DNA of 64,000 nucleotides from an uncultured Paracoccaceae bacterium (GTDB lineage: Bacteria > Pseudomonadota > Alphaproteobacteria > Rhodobacterales > Rhodobacteraceae): positions 620,001-684,000 of the forward strand of contig CANNFA010000001.1 in assembly GCA_947503765.1 (NCBI GenBank). Reading direction: 5' to 3'. Below, one piece after another: positions 1 to 7,894 of the stretch. The translations under genes were made by a program, and so were the position numbers. The notes under the pieces are model-generated. The model did no database searches. It saw only the letters and a program-made list of their open reading frames with translations, and had not been told where the DNA came from. Position 1 is the stretch's first letter. Each line of letters starts with the position of its first letter.

Positions 1-1
1 T

Positions 2-973
2 GCCGCCCATCCCGAGGGCAGCGCCGGGGCGATCATGACCTCGGACTATGCCACGCTTGGCCCGGACATGACGGCGCAGCAGGCAATCGCCGAGCTGCGG
101 CGCACCGCACCGGACCGGGAGACCATTTACCGCTCCTACGTGCTGGACGACGCGAAGCGCCTGATCGGGTCGATCCGGCTGCACGAGCTGATTCTGACCG
201 ATGGCGACACGCCGATTGCCGATCTGATGGACCGCGCGCCGGTCTCGGTCACGCTGGACACCCCCCGCGAGGAAGTCGCGCGCGCCATCGAACGCTACGA
301 CATCCTGGCGTTGCCGGTGCTGGACGCGGACGGGCGGCTGGCCGGGATCGTCACCCATGACGACGCCGCCGACGCCATGCGCGCCGAGACGACAGAGGAT
401 TTCCACCGCATCTCGACGGTGCTGCCGTTCGAGCACAGCCTGCGCGAGGCGGGGATCGGCGTGCTTTATTCGAAACGCATCGTCTGGCTGGCGCTGCTGG
501 TGTTCGGCAACCTGTTTTCCGGCGCCGGCATCGCCTTTTTCGAAGAGACGATCCTGGCCTATGTCTCGCTGGTGTTCTTCCTGCCGCTGCTGATCGACAG
601 CAGCGGCAATGCCGGGTCGCAATCGGCCACGCTGATGGTGCGGGCGCTGGCAACGGGGGATGTGGCGCTGAAGGATTGGCGCGACCTGATCCTGCGAGAG
701 CTGATCGTCGCCGCGCTGCTGGGCGGGACCATGGCGCTGGTGGTGTCGCCGGTCGGGATATTGCGCGGCGGGCCGGAGATCGCGATGGTGGTCGGGCTGA
801 CGATGTTCCTTGTCGTCGTCGTCGGATCGCTGGTCGGCATGTCGCTGCCGTTCCTGCTCAGCCGGCTGCGGCTGGACCCGGCCACGGCAAGCGGGCCGCT
901 GGTCACGACGATTTCCGATGCGGTGGGCGTGCTGGTCTATTTCTCGATCGCGACGATGGTGCTGACCCTGTGA
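2..973 (+). CDS. mgtE: Magnesium transporter MgtE, C-terminal part (5' end outside window)
   Basis: MgtE is a homodimeric inner-membrane Mg2+ channel gated by cytosolic CBS domains. The reading frame is open from base 2, and its first residues (HPEGSAGAIMTSDYA) match the YPE(D)SAG-x-LMT stretch at the N-domain/CBS junction of MgtE, so the true start lies upstream and the ATG at 35 is internal. About 323 residues are visible. The first ~130 hold a CBS pair (for example DILALPVLDADGRLAGIVT), and residues ~150-323 hold the five-helix channel domain with the signature LLIDSSGNAGSQSATLMVRA. The stop abuts the end of the convergent universal stress gene. Roughly the first 130 residues of a normal ~450-aa MgtE are missing only because of the window edge. 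Confidence 0.95.
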   Translation, partial: AAHPEGSAGAIMTSDYATLGPDMTAQQAIAELRRTAPDRETIYRSYVLDDAKRLIGSIRLHELILTDGDTPIADLMDRAPVSVTLDTPREEVARAIERYDILALPVLDADGRLAGIVTHDDAADAMRAETTEDFHRISTVLPFEHSLREAGIGVLYSKRIVWLALLVFGNLFSGAGIAFFEETILAYVSLVFFLPLLIDSSGNAGSQSATLMVRALATGDVALKDWRDLILRELIVAALLGGTMALVVSPVGILRGGPEIAMVVGLTMFLVVVVGSLVGMSLPFLLSRLRLDPATASGPLVTTISDAVGVLVYFSIATMVLTL

Positions 974-1840
974 TCAAGTGCGGCACACCAGCACGTCGCA
1001 ACCCGCATCCCGCAAGAGCCGCCGCGCCACGCTGCCGATGAAGGCCCGGCGCAGCAGGCCCGGATTGCCCGGCCCGACCGCCATCACGTCGACATGCGCG
1101 CTTTGGCTGGCACGGACCAGCATGGCCGCCGGATCGCCGCCGAGAACCTCGGTCGTCGCGCCGTCGCCGGCGCGCGCCGCCAGCGCGTTCAGGTGGGTGC
1201 GCGCCGCGTCCTCCATCTCCTTGCGATGCGCATCCAGCTGGTCCGATCCGGTGCCGACGCGCAGCATCGCCTCTTCCAGCTGCGAGGTGATCTGCACCGC
1301 CTGCACCAGGTGCAGCGCGGCCGCCGGAAGCAGCGTGCGAACGAGCGCCAGCGCCGCTTCCGCATCGTCGTTGCCGCTGGTGGCAAGCACGGCGCGGGCA
1401 TAGGGCCGCTCGACCGCGCGCCTGACCACCAGGACCGGCACACCGCCGCCCGCCACCACCCGGTCGGTGGTGGAGCCGAGGATCCGCTCGGCCAGACGCA
1501 TGTTCTGGTGCGGTCCCATGACGATGAGGTCCGGCGCGGCGTCCTCGCAGGCCGCGATCAGGCGCAAAGCGGGCGATCCGGTCTCGATCCGCAATTCGGC
1601 CGCGTCCTGCGCGGCACCCAGGCCGGCCAGCGCCGCGCCGATCTTGTCGCGGGCGGCCAGGTCGGCCTGTCCGAGCAGCGTGTCGGGCCGGTCCAGATCC
1701 GCCGCCTTGCCGGGCAGTTCCACGACATGCAGCACACACAGCGCGGCCTCATGCGCCGCTGAAAGCTCGAGGGCGCGGGCCAGCACCGCCTCGTCCTGCG
1801 GAACCTGCCCCACCGCCGCGAGGATACGCTTGATACTCAT
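974..1840 (-). CDS. Tandem universal stress protein (two Usp domains)
   Basis: A 288-residue cytoplasmic protein with two UspA-type alpha/beta folds in tandem, roughly residues 1-140 and 148-288. The first starts MSIKRILAAVG and carries GPHQNMRLAERILGST. The second starts RAVLATSGND and carries VGPGNPGLLRRAFIGS. Both resemble the nucleotide-binding G-x2-G-x9-G-S/T motif, and the second fits it better. Usp proteins bind ATP or other ligands and build up under starvation or stress, but the ligand cannot be read from sequence. A GGGAG ribosome site lies about 8 bases before the ATG. The gene faces mgtE tail to tail with no spacer. Confidence 0.93.
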   Translation of the reverse strand: MSIKRILAAVGQVPQDEAVLARALELSAAHEAALCVLHVVELPGKAADLDRPDTLLGQADLAARDKIGAALAGLGAAQDAAELRIETGSPALRLIAACEDAAPDLIVMGPHQNMRLAERILGSTTDRVVAGGGVPVLVVRRAVERPYARAVLATSGNDDAEAALALVRTLLPAAALHLVQAVQITSQLEEAMLRVGTGSDQLDAHRKEMEDAARTHLNALAARAGDGATTEVLGGDPAAMLVRASQSAHVDVMAVGPGNPGLLRRAFIGSVARRLLRDAGCDVLVCRT

Positions 1841-1909
1841 CGCCCAGTCTCCCGATCGGCGGTACGCTTGCGGGCCTGCGCGGCGCGCGGCCGGCCCGCC
1901 GCATGCCTA

Positions 1910-2233
1910 TCAGGTTTCGGGCGTCCCTGCATAGCGCGCAAGCACCGCCGAGGCGGCGCCATAGGCCGCGACGGCCGGCACCATCGCCAGCGCCATCCCC
2001 GCAAGGGCCGGGCCTGCCGTCCGGTAGCCGTGGTTCGCGGGATAGACGAGGCGCGGCGCGGCGTGGCTGCGGGGCGCCGGCGACACCCGGCCGCCGTCAT
2101 CTTCCCAGCGGGCCAGGCTGCCCGGCTCGGGGCGCTGCGGAAGCCGCGCCATCGCGGCCGGTGCCGGAACGGGCGGCCTCGGCCGGATCTCGGGCGCAAA
2201 TATCTCGTCGAAATCGGCGTCGCATAGCATCAT
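1910..2233 (-). CDS. Small hypothetical protein with C-terminal membrane segment
   Basis: A 107-residue protein I do not recognise. The N-terminal ~70 residues are proline- and arginine-rich and probably disordered. Residues ~76-100 (AGPALAGMALAMVPAVAAYG and beyond) form one hydrophobic stretch that could be a tail anchor. A GGGGGAG ribosome site lies 7-8 bases before the first of two adjacent ATGs, which supports translation. It lies between the Usp gene and the DUF1127 gene on the same strand, so it may belong to a stress-related group. The function is unknown. Confidence 0.6.
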   Translation of the reverse strand: MMLCDADFDEIFAPEIRPRPPVPAPAAMARLPQRPEPGSLARWEDDGGRVSPAPRSHAAPRLVYPANHGYRTAGPALAGMALAMVPAVAAYGAASAVLARYAGTPET

Positions 2234-2313
2234 CGGATTGACTCCCCCTGAATGTGTGGTGGCGCGATCCGGGCGCCTTGCCCGGACCGCACGGGCGGAT
2301 TGCCGTCAGGCGG

Positions 2314-2613
2314 TCAGGCCGCCAGCTTCCAGCTTTCCGCTTCGGTCTGGTCGCGGCGCGCCGGCGGCGCGAGCGGCACCATCCGCAATTCGCGCGCGTC
2401 GAGCGTCCTGACCACGCGGCCGATATCGCCGCGCTGAAGCCCGATATCGTTCAGGATCCGGTCGTCCATCGCATCGAGCGCGGCGATCATCCTGCGCCGC
2501 CGCCAGTCGCGGACGGTGCGGTCGAACATGCGGCCGATCGCGTTGCGGCGCGTGCCCTTTTCGATCGGGTGCCGCGCGGGGTCGAGCATATGAGGGGTGA
2601 CGTAGATTGACAT
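2314..2613 (-). CDS. DUF1127 (YjiS-like) family protein
   Basis: A 99-residue basic protein. Its centre, RRRRMIAALDAMDDRILNDI followed by GLQRGDI, is the DUF1127 signature: a short basic helix-turn-helix-like segment with the conserved L-x-D-I-G motif. In alphaproteobacteria such proteins have been linked to phosphate and carbon metabolism or RNA turnover, but this member's role is not known. The domain sits at about residues 38-70, with an unusual ~37-residue N-terminal lead. A GGAGA ribosome site lies 6 bases before the ATG. Confidence 0.85.
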   Translation of the reverse strand: MSIYVTPHMLDPARHPIEKGTRRNAIGRMFDRTVRDWRRRRMIAALDAMDDRILNDIGLQRGDIGRVVRTLDARELRMVPLAPPARRDQTEAESWKLAA

Positions 2614-3224
2614 GTCTGTCTCCAGTGCTGAAATTGCCGGTTGAAGAACGGCGGCGCGCGCTGTGATGCCCCGGTCTGCGCGCCATGCGCGAAGCGGGCC
2701 GATTGGCGCTCTCGCCGTCGGTTTCGGGTGATCGGTGAGCGATCAGGAAAACCCCCGAGGCAGCGGCACGCACAGATCGCACGCCCCGCCCGGGGCTACC
2801 GGCGGTTCAGCAGATTTCCCGCGAAAAGCAGGAACCTCTTGTGAAAACTGAACGTGGACATGACTTGCATATGGCCGCGCGCATCCGGGCTTTCAATCGG
2901 GCTGCGACGTTTCGGCGCAAAAGCGCGCATTGCCGTGCCCGCAACCGCCCCGAAAGGCGCCAGACGGCGACATAACGCCCCGAAAAGGCGCGAATCCCGC
3001 CCGCTCGCGTCAGCGTCATTGACTAATGATCGGGGCGTGCCTAGCTTCAAGACATGTTGGAGCACGCAGATCACTTCCGGTTTCTTCTGCTGACCCGCCC
3101 GGTTCCCCGGGCGGACTAGGCGCGCACGCGCCTGCCGTTCCTCCCGGGGTTTCCTCGACTTCCTGACCAGACCTTCAGACCGAGCCAGACAGACCGAGCG
3201 ACGCATGCCGTCGCGGGAGGAGTG
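2614..3224. other. Intergenic region without a supported gene
   Basis: About 610 bases between divergently oriented genes. Open frames here lack ribosome sites and recognisable protein features. The one clear structure is a perfect 8-bp stem with a TTCC loop at 3095-3114 (CCGCCCGG/CCGGGCGG). It lacks a T-run on either strand, so it is not a convincing terminator. The stretch around 3015-3070 is less GC-rich and could hold promoters, but I cannot place one with confidence. Confidence 0.5.
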
Positions 3225-3713
3225 ATGACCAACATCTGCCGCATGCCGATGCCGCCGCCTTCCAGCCGTGCCGCGCCGGGACAGCCGACGGCCCTGCCGG
3301 ATACCGACCGGCGCAAGCTGGAACAGCACCTGCGTCATTGCGGGACGGGCCGGCAGCCGGCCTCGCCGTTCCTGGCGCATGTGCTGCGCCGCAAGATCGC
3401 CGTGGCCCGGCCGCTGCCCGAAGAACAGGCGGACGGCATCGTCACCGGCGGCACGCTGGTGCGCTATGCCATCCTGGACGGCCCCGAGGACGGGTCTAGC
3501 GATGCGCGGGCCATGGGGCCTGAGCAGTCCGGCCTGCTGGTACACCGGGCCAGGACCGGCGCCCCCGCCGGTGCCGCCAGCGGCGTGATCCCGGTCACGT
3601 CGCTTCTGGGGGCCACGCTGATCGGAATGCGAACCGGCCAGCGTGCGCCGCTGCTGTGCGAGGACGGCACCATCATGTCGGTTGTCGTGCTCGGGGTGGA
3701 CGCGCCGGCCTGA
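3225..3713 (+). CDS. GreA/Rnk-like protein (divergent, function uncertain)
   Basis: A 162-residue protein. Its last ~45 residues (VIPVTSLLGATLIGMRTGQR and on) resemble the C-terminal FKBP-like domain of GreA/GreB/Rnk, which carries a P-x-S-x-LG-x-A-L-I/L-G-x-x-x-G-D motif. The preceding part (P-E-E-Q-A-D-G-I-V-T-x-G-x-L-V) parallels the Rnk pattern DVVTxGSxV. It lies 81 bases upstream of a better-conserved rnk gene on the same strand, so the two look like a diverged tandem pair. Rnk proteins bind RNA polymerase near the secondary channel, and by homology this one may too. The GGGAGGAG site immediately upstream favours the ATG at 3225 over the GTG at 3222. Confidence 0.65.
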   Translation: MTNICRMPMPPPSSRAAPGQPTALPDTDRRKLEQHLRHCGTGRQPASPFLAHVLRRKIAVARPLPEEQADGIVTGGTLVRYAILDGPEDGSSDARAMGPEQSGLLVHRARTGAPAGAASGVIPVTSLLGATLIGMRTGQRAPLLCEDGTIMSVVVLGVDAPA

Positions 3714-3794
3714 CCGGCCGCCCGACCCCGCGGCAAGGACCGCCGCACCGCATGTTTTTGACTGCCCGAGACCCTTTGCAACAGGAAGATCGAA

Positions 3795-4241
3795 ATGGAT
3801 ACCCAGATGACCGAAGCGACGAAGAACAAGCGCAGCCCACGCGCGCCCAAGATCGTCATCAACGCCGATGACCTGGCGCATATCGAGGCGCTGGCCGAAG
3901 GCGCGTATCAGCGCAATCCCGCCCTTGCCGACCGGCTGCTGGACGAGCTGGGCCGCGCCCGTATCGTCAAGCCGGAAAAGATGCCGGCCGACGTGGTCTC
4001 CATCGGCAGCACCGTCACCTACCGCGACGGCACCACCGGGCAGGAAAAGTCGGTGACGCTGGTCTACCCCGAGGATGCCGACATCGCGCGCCAGCAGGTG
4101 TCGGTGATGACCCCGATCGGCGTCGCGCTTCTGGGCCTTTCCGAAGGCGCGGCGTTCTTCTGGGACACCCGCGACAACCAGCGGCGGATGCTGACCGTGG
4201 TCAAGGTCGAGCAGGCCGGCCCCGCCGGACCGGAGGGCTGA
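3795..4241 (+). CDS. rnk: Rnk-type nucleoside diphosphate kinase regulator (GreA/GreB superfamily)
   Basis: A 148-residue protein with the Rnk layout. There is a helical N-terminal part (DDLAHIEALAEGA...LLDELGRARIV) followed by a GreA-type C-terminal domain (ADVVSIGSTVTYRDGTTGQE and SVMTPIGVALLGLSEGA). Rnk lacks the long coiled-coil finger of GreA and binds RNA polymerase, where it competes with GreA/GreB/DksA-type factors. The E. coli protein also affects Ndk levels. AGGAAG lies 7 bases before the ATG. Its upstream neighbour appears to be a diverged paralogue. Confidence 0.88.
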   Translation: MDTQMTEATKNKRSPRAPKIVINADDLAHIEALAEGAYQRNPALADRLLDELGRARIVKPEKMPADVVSIGSTVTYRDGTTGQEKSVTLVYPEDADIARQQVSVMTPIGVALLGLSEGAAFFWDTRDNQRRMLTVVKVEQAGPAGPEG

Positions 4242-4382
4242 TCATGCCCGGCCGCGCCAGGATGTACCTCGCCGCGCATGCCATGCCCGGAGAAAGCAGA
4301 ACGGTGACATAGACCGGTCATCGCGCTTTCTCCGGGCGTGTGCCGTGTGTTCCCCACTTCCACCTCCGTTCGAGAAAGCAAG

Positions 4383-4625
4383 ATGTCCCGTTCCGCCCAC
4401 CACCACCGCCCCACCTGTTCGGCCTGCCACGCCACGCTGCCCCGTGCCGCGTTCCACCGCTGCCCGCTCTGCCGCGAGCCGATTCCGCGTGCGGCCGACA
4501 TGATCAGCATCGTCTGCCGCCGCTGCGACCGGCCGATTCCGCGGGCCCATGCCGGCGACTGCCCGCATTGCGTGGTTGCGAACCGTCCCGGCGGGATGGC
4601 GCTGGCGCGCGGAGCCCGCCGATGA
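4383..4625 (+). CDS. Small protein with four CxxC pairs (double zinc-ribbon-like), coupled to MscS
   Basis: An 80-residue protein I cannot assign to a named family. It has four evenly spaced CxxC pairs (CSAC, CPLC, CRRC, CPHC) with internal repetition (CPLCREPIPRA and CRRCDRPIPRA), the pattern of two zinc ribbons. The start chosen is the ATG before SRSAHHHRP. An in-frame upstream codon at 4338 would add 15 residues of unlikely sequence. Its TGA overlaps the MscS start codon as ATGA, so the two are probably translationally coupled. It may be a zinc-binding accessory or regulator of the channel, which is inference from position only. Confidence 0.7.
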   Translation: MSRSAHHHRPTCSACHATLPRAAFHRCPLCREPIPRAADMISIVCRRCDRPIPRAHAGDCPHCVVANRPGGMALARGARR

Positions 4626-5572
4626 GTATCCGCCAGCACGCAAGACGCCTGATATGGCCGGTCGCGCTGATGATCGTCAGCCTGGCGCTGATGCTGGTCC
4701 CCGCCCACATGCTTGGCCGCGTCGCGGAAAGCGAGGCGGTGCCGCTTGCGATCACCGCGCTGACCTATTTCGCGGCCGCCTGGCTGGCCAGCCGCATCCT
4801 TGCGCTGGCACTGGACAAGGCGGGCCGGCGGCGCAGGCCCTATCCGCGGCTGCTGCGCGACCTGGTGGCGGCGCTGCTGTTCCTGGTGGCCTTCGCGGCG
4901 ACGGTGTCGCTGTTCATGGGACAGGGCGCCGTGGGCGCGCTGGCCGGGTCCGGCCTGATCCTGGCGATGCTGGGCTTTGCCATCCGCAACGTGGTGGCCG
5001 ACACGCTGTCGGGGATCGCGCTGGGGGTCGAGGGGCCGTTCCGCATCGGCGACTGGGTGGATATCGACGGTCTGGTGCGCGGCAAGGTGATCGAGATCGG
5101 CTGGCGCACCACGCGGATCCTGACGCGCGATGCGACCTACACGATCCTGCCCAACAGCCAGATCGCCCGCCAGCGGATCACCAACTATTCCGCGCCCAAG
5201 CCGAAATACCGCGCGCAGGTGGCGATCACGCTGGATCATACCCTGCCGATTTCCAGCGCGCGCAAGCTGATGCTGGATGCCGTCAAGGAAGCCCGCCTGA
5301 TCCAGCACGATCCGGCCCCGGACGTGCGCGTCCTGAGCTATGACGAGGCCGGCATCACCTATGCCCTGCGCTACTGGCTGGCGCGGTTCGACCGCGATGT
5401 CGATTGCCGCGACGAGGTGTACAGCCTTGTCGACGAGGCGCTGCGCGATGCCGGAATGGTCGCCCCGCACCGGCGGATCGAACTGATCGGCGCGGCGGAC
5501 GGAATGCGGCCCGCACCCCTTGTGCGGACCGGCCCGGACAAGCCGGATCGCGGCCTCAGCGCCGCGCAGTGA
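4622..5572 (+). CDS. Small-conductance mechanosensitive channel (MscS family)
   Basis: A 316-residue inner-membrane channel that opens on membrane tension to release solutes after hypo-osmotic shock. Hydrophobic segments lie near residues 10-30, 38-60 and 78-100. The pore helix reads GLILAMLGFAIRNVVADTLS, and the following beta domain reads RIGDWVDIDGLVRGKVIEIG, both typical of MscS. The C-terminal ~120 residues match the cytoplasmic cage. An in-frame open stretch extends upstream, but the ATG at 4622, overlapping the stop of the CxxC protein, gives the normal MscS N-terminus. Its 3' end overlaps the small META-like frame on the other strand by 17 bases. Confidence 0.93.
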   Translation: MSIRQHARRLIWPVALMIVSLALMLVPAHMLGRVAESEAVPLAITALTYFAAAWLASRILALALDKAGRRRRPYPRLLRDLVAALLFLVAFAATVSLFMGQGAVGALAGSGLILAMLGFAIRNVVADTLSGIALGVEGPFRIGDWVDIDGLVRGKVIEIGWRTTRILTRDATYTILPNSQIARQRITNYSAPKPKYRAQVAITLDHTLPISSARKLMLDAVKEARLIQHDPAPDVRVLSYDEAGITYALRYWLARFDRDVDCRDEVYSLVDEALRDAGMVAPHRRIELIGAADGMRPAPLVRTGPDKPDRGLSAAQ

Positions 5573-5726
5573 TCGCCGTGCCGTCCGGCGCCACCAGGAT
5601 CAGCGCGCCGGTCGCGTCGATCCGGTAGCGCGCGATGCGCGGCAGCAGATCCAGCAATTTGCGTTCCTGCACCATCAGCGCCTCGGGGCAGGCCATCGCC
5701 GCCGCGATCAGTCGTGTCATGCCCAT
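5556..5726 (-). CDS. META/HslJ domain C-terminal fragment (short ORF, possibly a gene remnant)
   Basis: A 56-residue frame. MACPEALMVQERKLLDLLPR followed by Y-R-I-D-x-x-G-A-L-I-L-V-A-P-D-G matches the second half of META (HslJ-like) domains, where the (R)MACPEPLMxQE motif and the next two strands are conserved. The first half of the domain and any signal peptide are absent. It has its own GAGG site 3 bases before the first ATG (9 before the in-frame ATG at 5720), and its upstream end lies next to the SDR gene stop codon. It could be a translated mini-protein, but a decaying remnant of a secreted META protein seems likelier. Confidence 0.6.
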   Translation of the reverse strand: MGMTRLIAAAMACPEALMVQERKLLDLLPRIARYRIDATGALILVAPDGTAITARR

Positions 5727-5731
5727 GTTCC

Positions 5732-6499
5732 TCAATCCAGTTCCTGAACGCCGCCGCCCGATACGGTCAGGATCTGCCCGCTGATCCAGCCTGCGGCGGG
5801 CGCCGACAGGAACAGCGCGGCGTTGGCCATGTCCTGCGGCTCTCCCAGCCGGTTGATCGGCGTGTGGCTGAGCATCCGTTTCTCGATATCGTCCGTCAGC
5901 ACCGATTGCAGCGCGTCGGTCCGCGTCGCGCCGGGGGCGATGCCGTTCACGCGGATACCTTTCGGCCCGAGATCGAAGGCGATGTTGCGGATCAGGTGAT
6001 TGGTCGCCGCCTTGGACGCGCCGTAGGCCGCCATCCGCTTGTTCCTGTTCTCGCCCGCCATCGAGGTGATCGCCAGGATCGAGCCGCCGCCGGCCTTCTC
6101 CATCTCGGGCGCGGCAAGCTGAGCCAGCCGGAACAGCGAGAACAGGTTCAGATCGAAGGCCCGCCGGAAATCGGCCATCGGCATGTCGAACGGCTTCGGC
6201 CCGCCGCCGCCGGCATTGCTGACCAGCAGCGTAAGCTTGCCGAAGGCCTGCACCGTGCCCGAGACAAGCCGGTCCAGATCGCCCTCGTCCGTCACGTCGC
6301 AGGCCATCGCCTCGGCCCGGCCGCCGGCCGAGGCGGTCGCGCTTGCCACCTCGTTTGCGCGGCCCTCGTCAAGGTCGCTGACCATCACCGCCGCACCTGC
6401 AGCGCCGAAGGTTTCGGCAATGGCGCGGCCGATGCCGGCCCCGGCGCCGGTGATGACGGCCACCTGCCCGTCCAGCCTGAAATCCGCGGGATCGTACAT
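5732..6499 (-). CDS. hdhA: SDR oxidoreductase, 7-alpha-hydroxysteroid dehydrogenase-like
   Basis: A 255-residue NAD(P)-dependent short-chain dehydrogenase of exactly the E. coli HdhA length. It has the cofactor motif TGAGAGIG (residues 17-24), the NAGGGGPKPFDMPMADFRRA block characteristic of HdhA, and a catalytic Ser146/Tyr159/Lys163 set at the same positions as in E. coli. It also ends in the HdhA-like C-terminus SGQILTVSGGGVQELD. HdhA oxidises the 7-alpha hydroxyl of bile acids, but in a marine or soil bacterium the natural substrate may be another steroid or alcohol. The start is set by AGGAG upstream of MYDPADF. A longer in-frame extension exists but is unlikely. Confidence 0.9.
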   Translation of the reverse strand: MYDPADFRLDGQVAVITGAGAGIGRAIAETFGAAGAAVMVSDLDEGRANEVASATASAGGRAEAMACDVTDEGDLDRLVSGTVQAFGKLTLLVSNAGGGGPKPFDMPMADFRRAFDLNLFSLFRLAQLAAPEMEKAGGGSILAITSMAGENRNKRMAAYGASKAATNHLIRNIAFDLGPKGIRVNGIAPGATRTDALQSVLTDDIEKRMLSHTPINRLGEPQDMANAALFLSAPAAGWISGQILTVSGGGVQELD

Positions 6500-6823
6500 G
6501 CCACCTGCTCCTTTTTTGACCTGTTGTCGTTGCTTTGCACGCCATATAGTGCGGAAAACGCAGGGCGGTAGCGGACGGTTTCCGGCCTCGCGCCCGGCGC
6601 CTGCCAGACCCGCTGCGGCGTACCCGCGCACGGAACCGTACAGGCCGCATGAACGGCACCAGCCATGGGACCGACGGATGAGCGACACGGCCGACCAACC
6701 CCCGACGACCCAAAGCCTGACCCGGATCCCGTCCCGGAGCCTGGCGGGATCGCTCGTTCTCGGGCGGGACGCGCCGGCGATTGCACCGACCGGCAGGCGT
6801 GGACCGGCGGAGGTGGCAACCGG

Positions 6824-7894
6824 ATGATCCCCGTCCCTCCCTCGCTTTCGAACCTCGTCAACGCCGCGCTGCTGGTGGTGCTGGGGGGATTCCTGCTGAT
6901 CGTCGGCAAGGGGGTGCTTCTGCCGATCCTGGCCGGCGTGATCGTGGTCTATATCCTGGTCAGCGCGTCCGAGGCGCTGGGCCGCGTGCCGGTCGTCGGC
7001 CGCCTGCCGACATCGCTCAGGCGGGGGCTGGTGCTGCTGGCCTTTGCCGCGGCGCTGGTCGCGCTGACCGGCGTGGTCGTGGCCACGATCAGCCAGATCC
7101 TGACCCGCGCCCCGTCCTACCAGGCCAATATCGAGAACCTGGTGGCCCAGGCGGCCGAGCTGTTCGCGATCGACGACCGCCCCGACTGGCCGACGATCCG
7201 CGCCGCGACCTTCGGGCGGTTCTCGTTCCAGGACTTCATCAACACCGCGCTGCTGAACGTCACCAGCGTCGGCGCGTCGGTGGTGCTGGTGATCGTCTAT
7301 TCCGCCTTCCTGATGGCCGAGCGGGCGGGCTTCGGGCGCAAGCTGTCCACCGCGCTGCGCAACCCCGACGACGCCGCCCGGACAGAGGCGATCATCCGCG
7401 ACATCAACGAGCGGATCGGCGACTACCTGGCGATCAAGACGCTGATCAACGTGATCCTCGGCGCGGTCTCGTTCGCGATCCTGTGGGTGATGGATGTCGA
7501 TTTCCCGCTGTTCTGGGCGCTGACCATCGGGCTGCTGAACTACGTGCCCTATTTCGGCTCGCTGATCGGCGTCGCGATGCCCGTGGCGCTGTCGGTGGTG
7601 CAGTTCGGCGATCTGGGCCGCACGGTGACCCTGGGCGTGCTGCTGACCACCGCGCAGATGGCGGTCGGCAACGTGCTGGAGCCGCGGCTGATCGGCCGCC
7701 GGGTCAATCTGAGCCCGTTCGTGGTACTGGTCGCGCTGGCGGTCTGGACCGCGTTGTGGGGCCTGCCCGGCGCGCTGCTGGCGGTGCCGCTGACCTCGAT
7801 GCTGGCCATCGTGCTGTCCGCGTTCGAGCCGACGCGGGCGATTGCCATCCTGATGGCGGACCGGGCCGTGGACGCGAAAAGGCAGCGGATATGA
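6824..7894 (+). CDS. AI-2E family transporter (PerM-like permease)
   Basis: A 356-residue polytopic membrane protein. N-terminal helices (ALLVVLGGFLLIVGKGVLLP) are followed by a soluble stretch and C-terminal helices with the family motif NYVPYFGSLIGVAMPVALS and NVLEPRLIGRRVNLSPFVV. Members have been proposed to export autoinducer-2 or act as Na+/H+ antiporters, and the substrate here is unknown. The ATG at 6824 follows GGAGG by about 10 bases. The in-frame extension to 6665 is proline- and arginine-rich and unlike the family. The stop overlaps the next start (ATGA), implying co-translation with the phospholipase-D protein. Confidence 0.9.
   Translation: MIPVPPSLSNLVNAALLVVLGGFLLIVGKGVLLPILAGVIVVYILVSASEALGRVPVVGRLPTSLRRGLVLLAFAAALVALTGVVVATISQILTRAPSYQANIENLVAQAAELFAIDDRPDWPTIRAATFGRFSFQDFINTALLNVTSVGASVVLVIVYSAFLMAERAGFGRKLSTALRNPDDAARTEAIIRDINERIGDYLAIKTLINVILGAVSFAILWVMDVDFPLFWALTIGLLNYVPYFGSLIGVAMPVALSVVQFGDLGRTVTLGVLLTTAQMAVGNVLEPRLIGRRVNLSPFVVLVALAVWTALWGLPGALLAVPLTSMLAIVLSAFEPTRAIAILMADRAVDAKRQRI

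Noticed and set aside
3095-3114. Hairpin CCGCCCGG-TTCC-CCGGGCGG as a terminator
   Set aside because: No T-run follows on either strand, so intrinsic termination is not supported.
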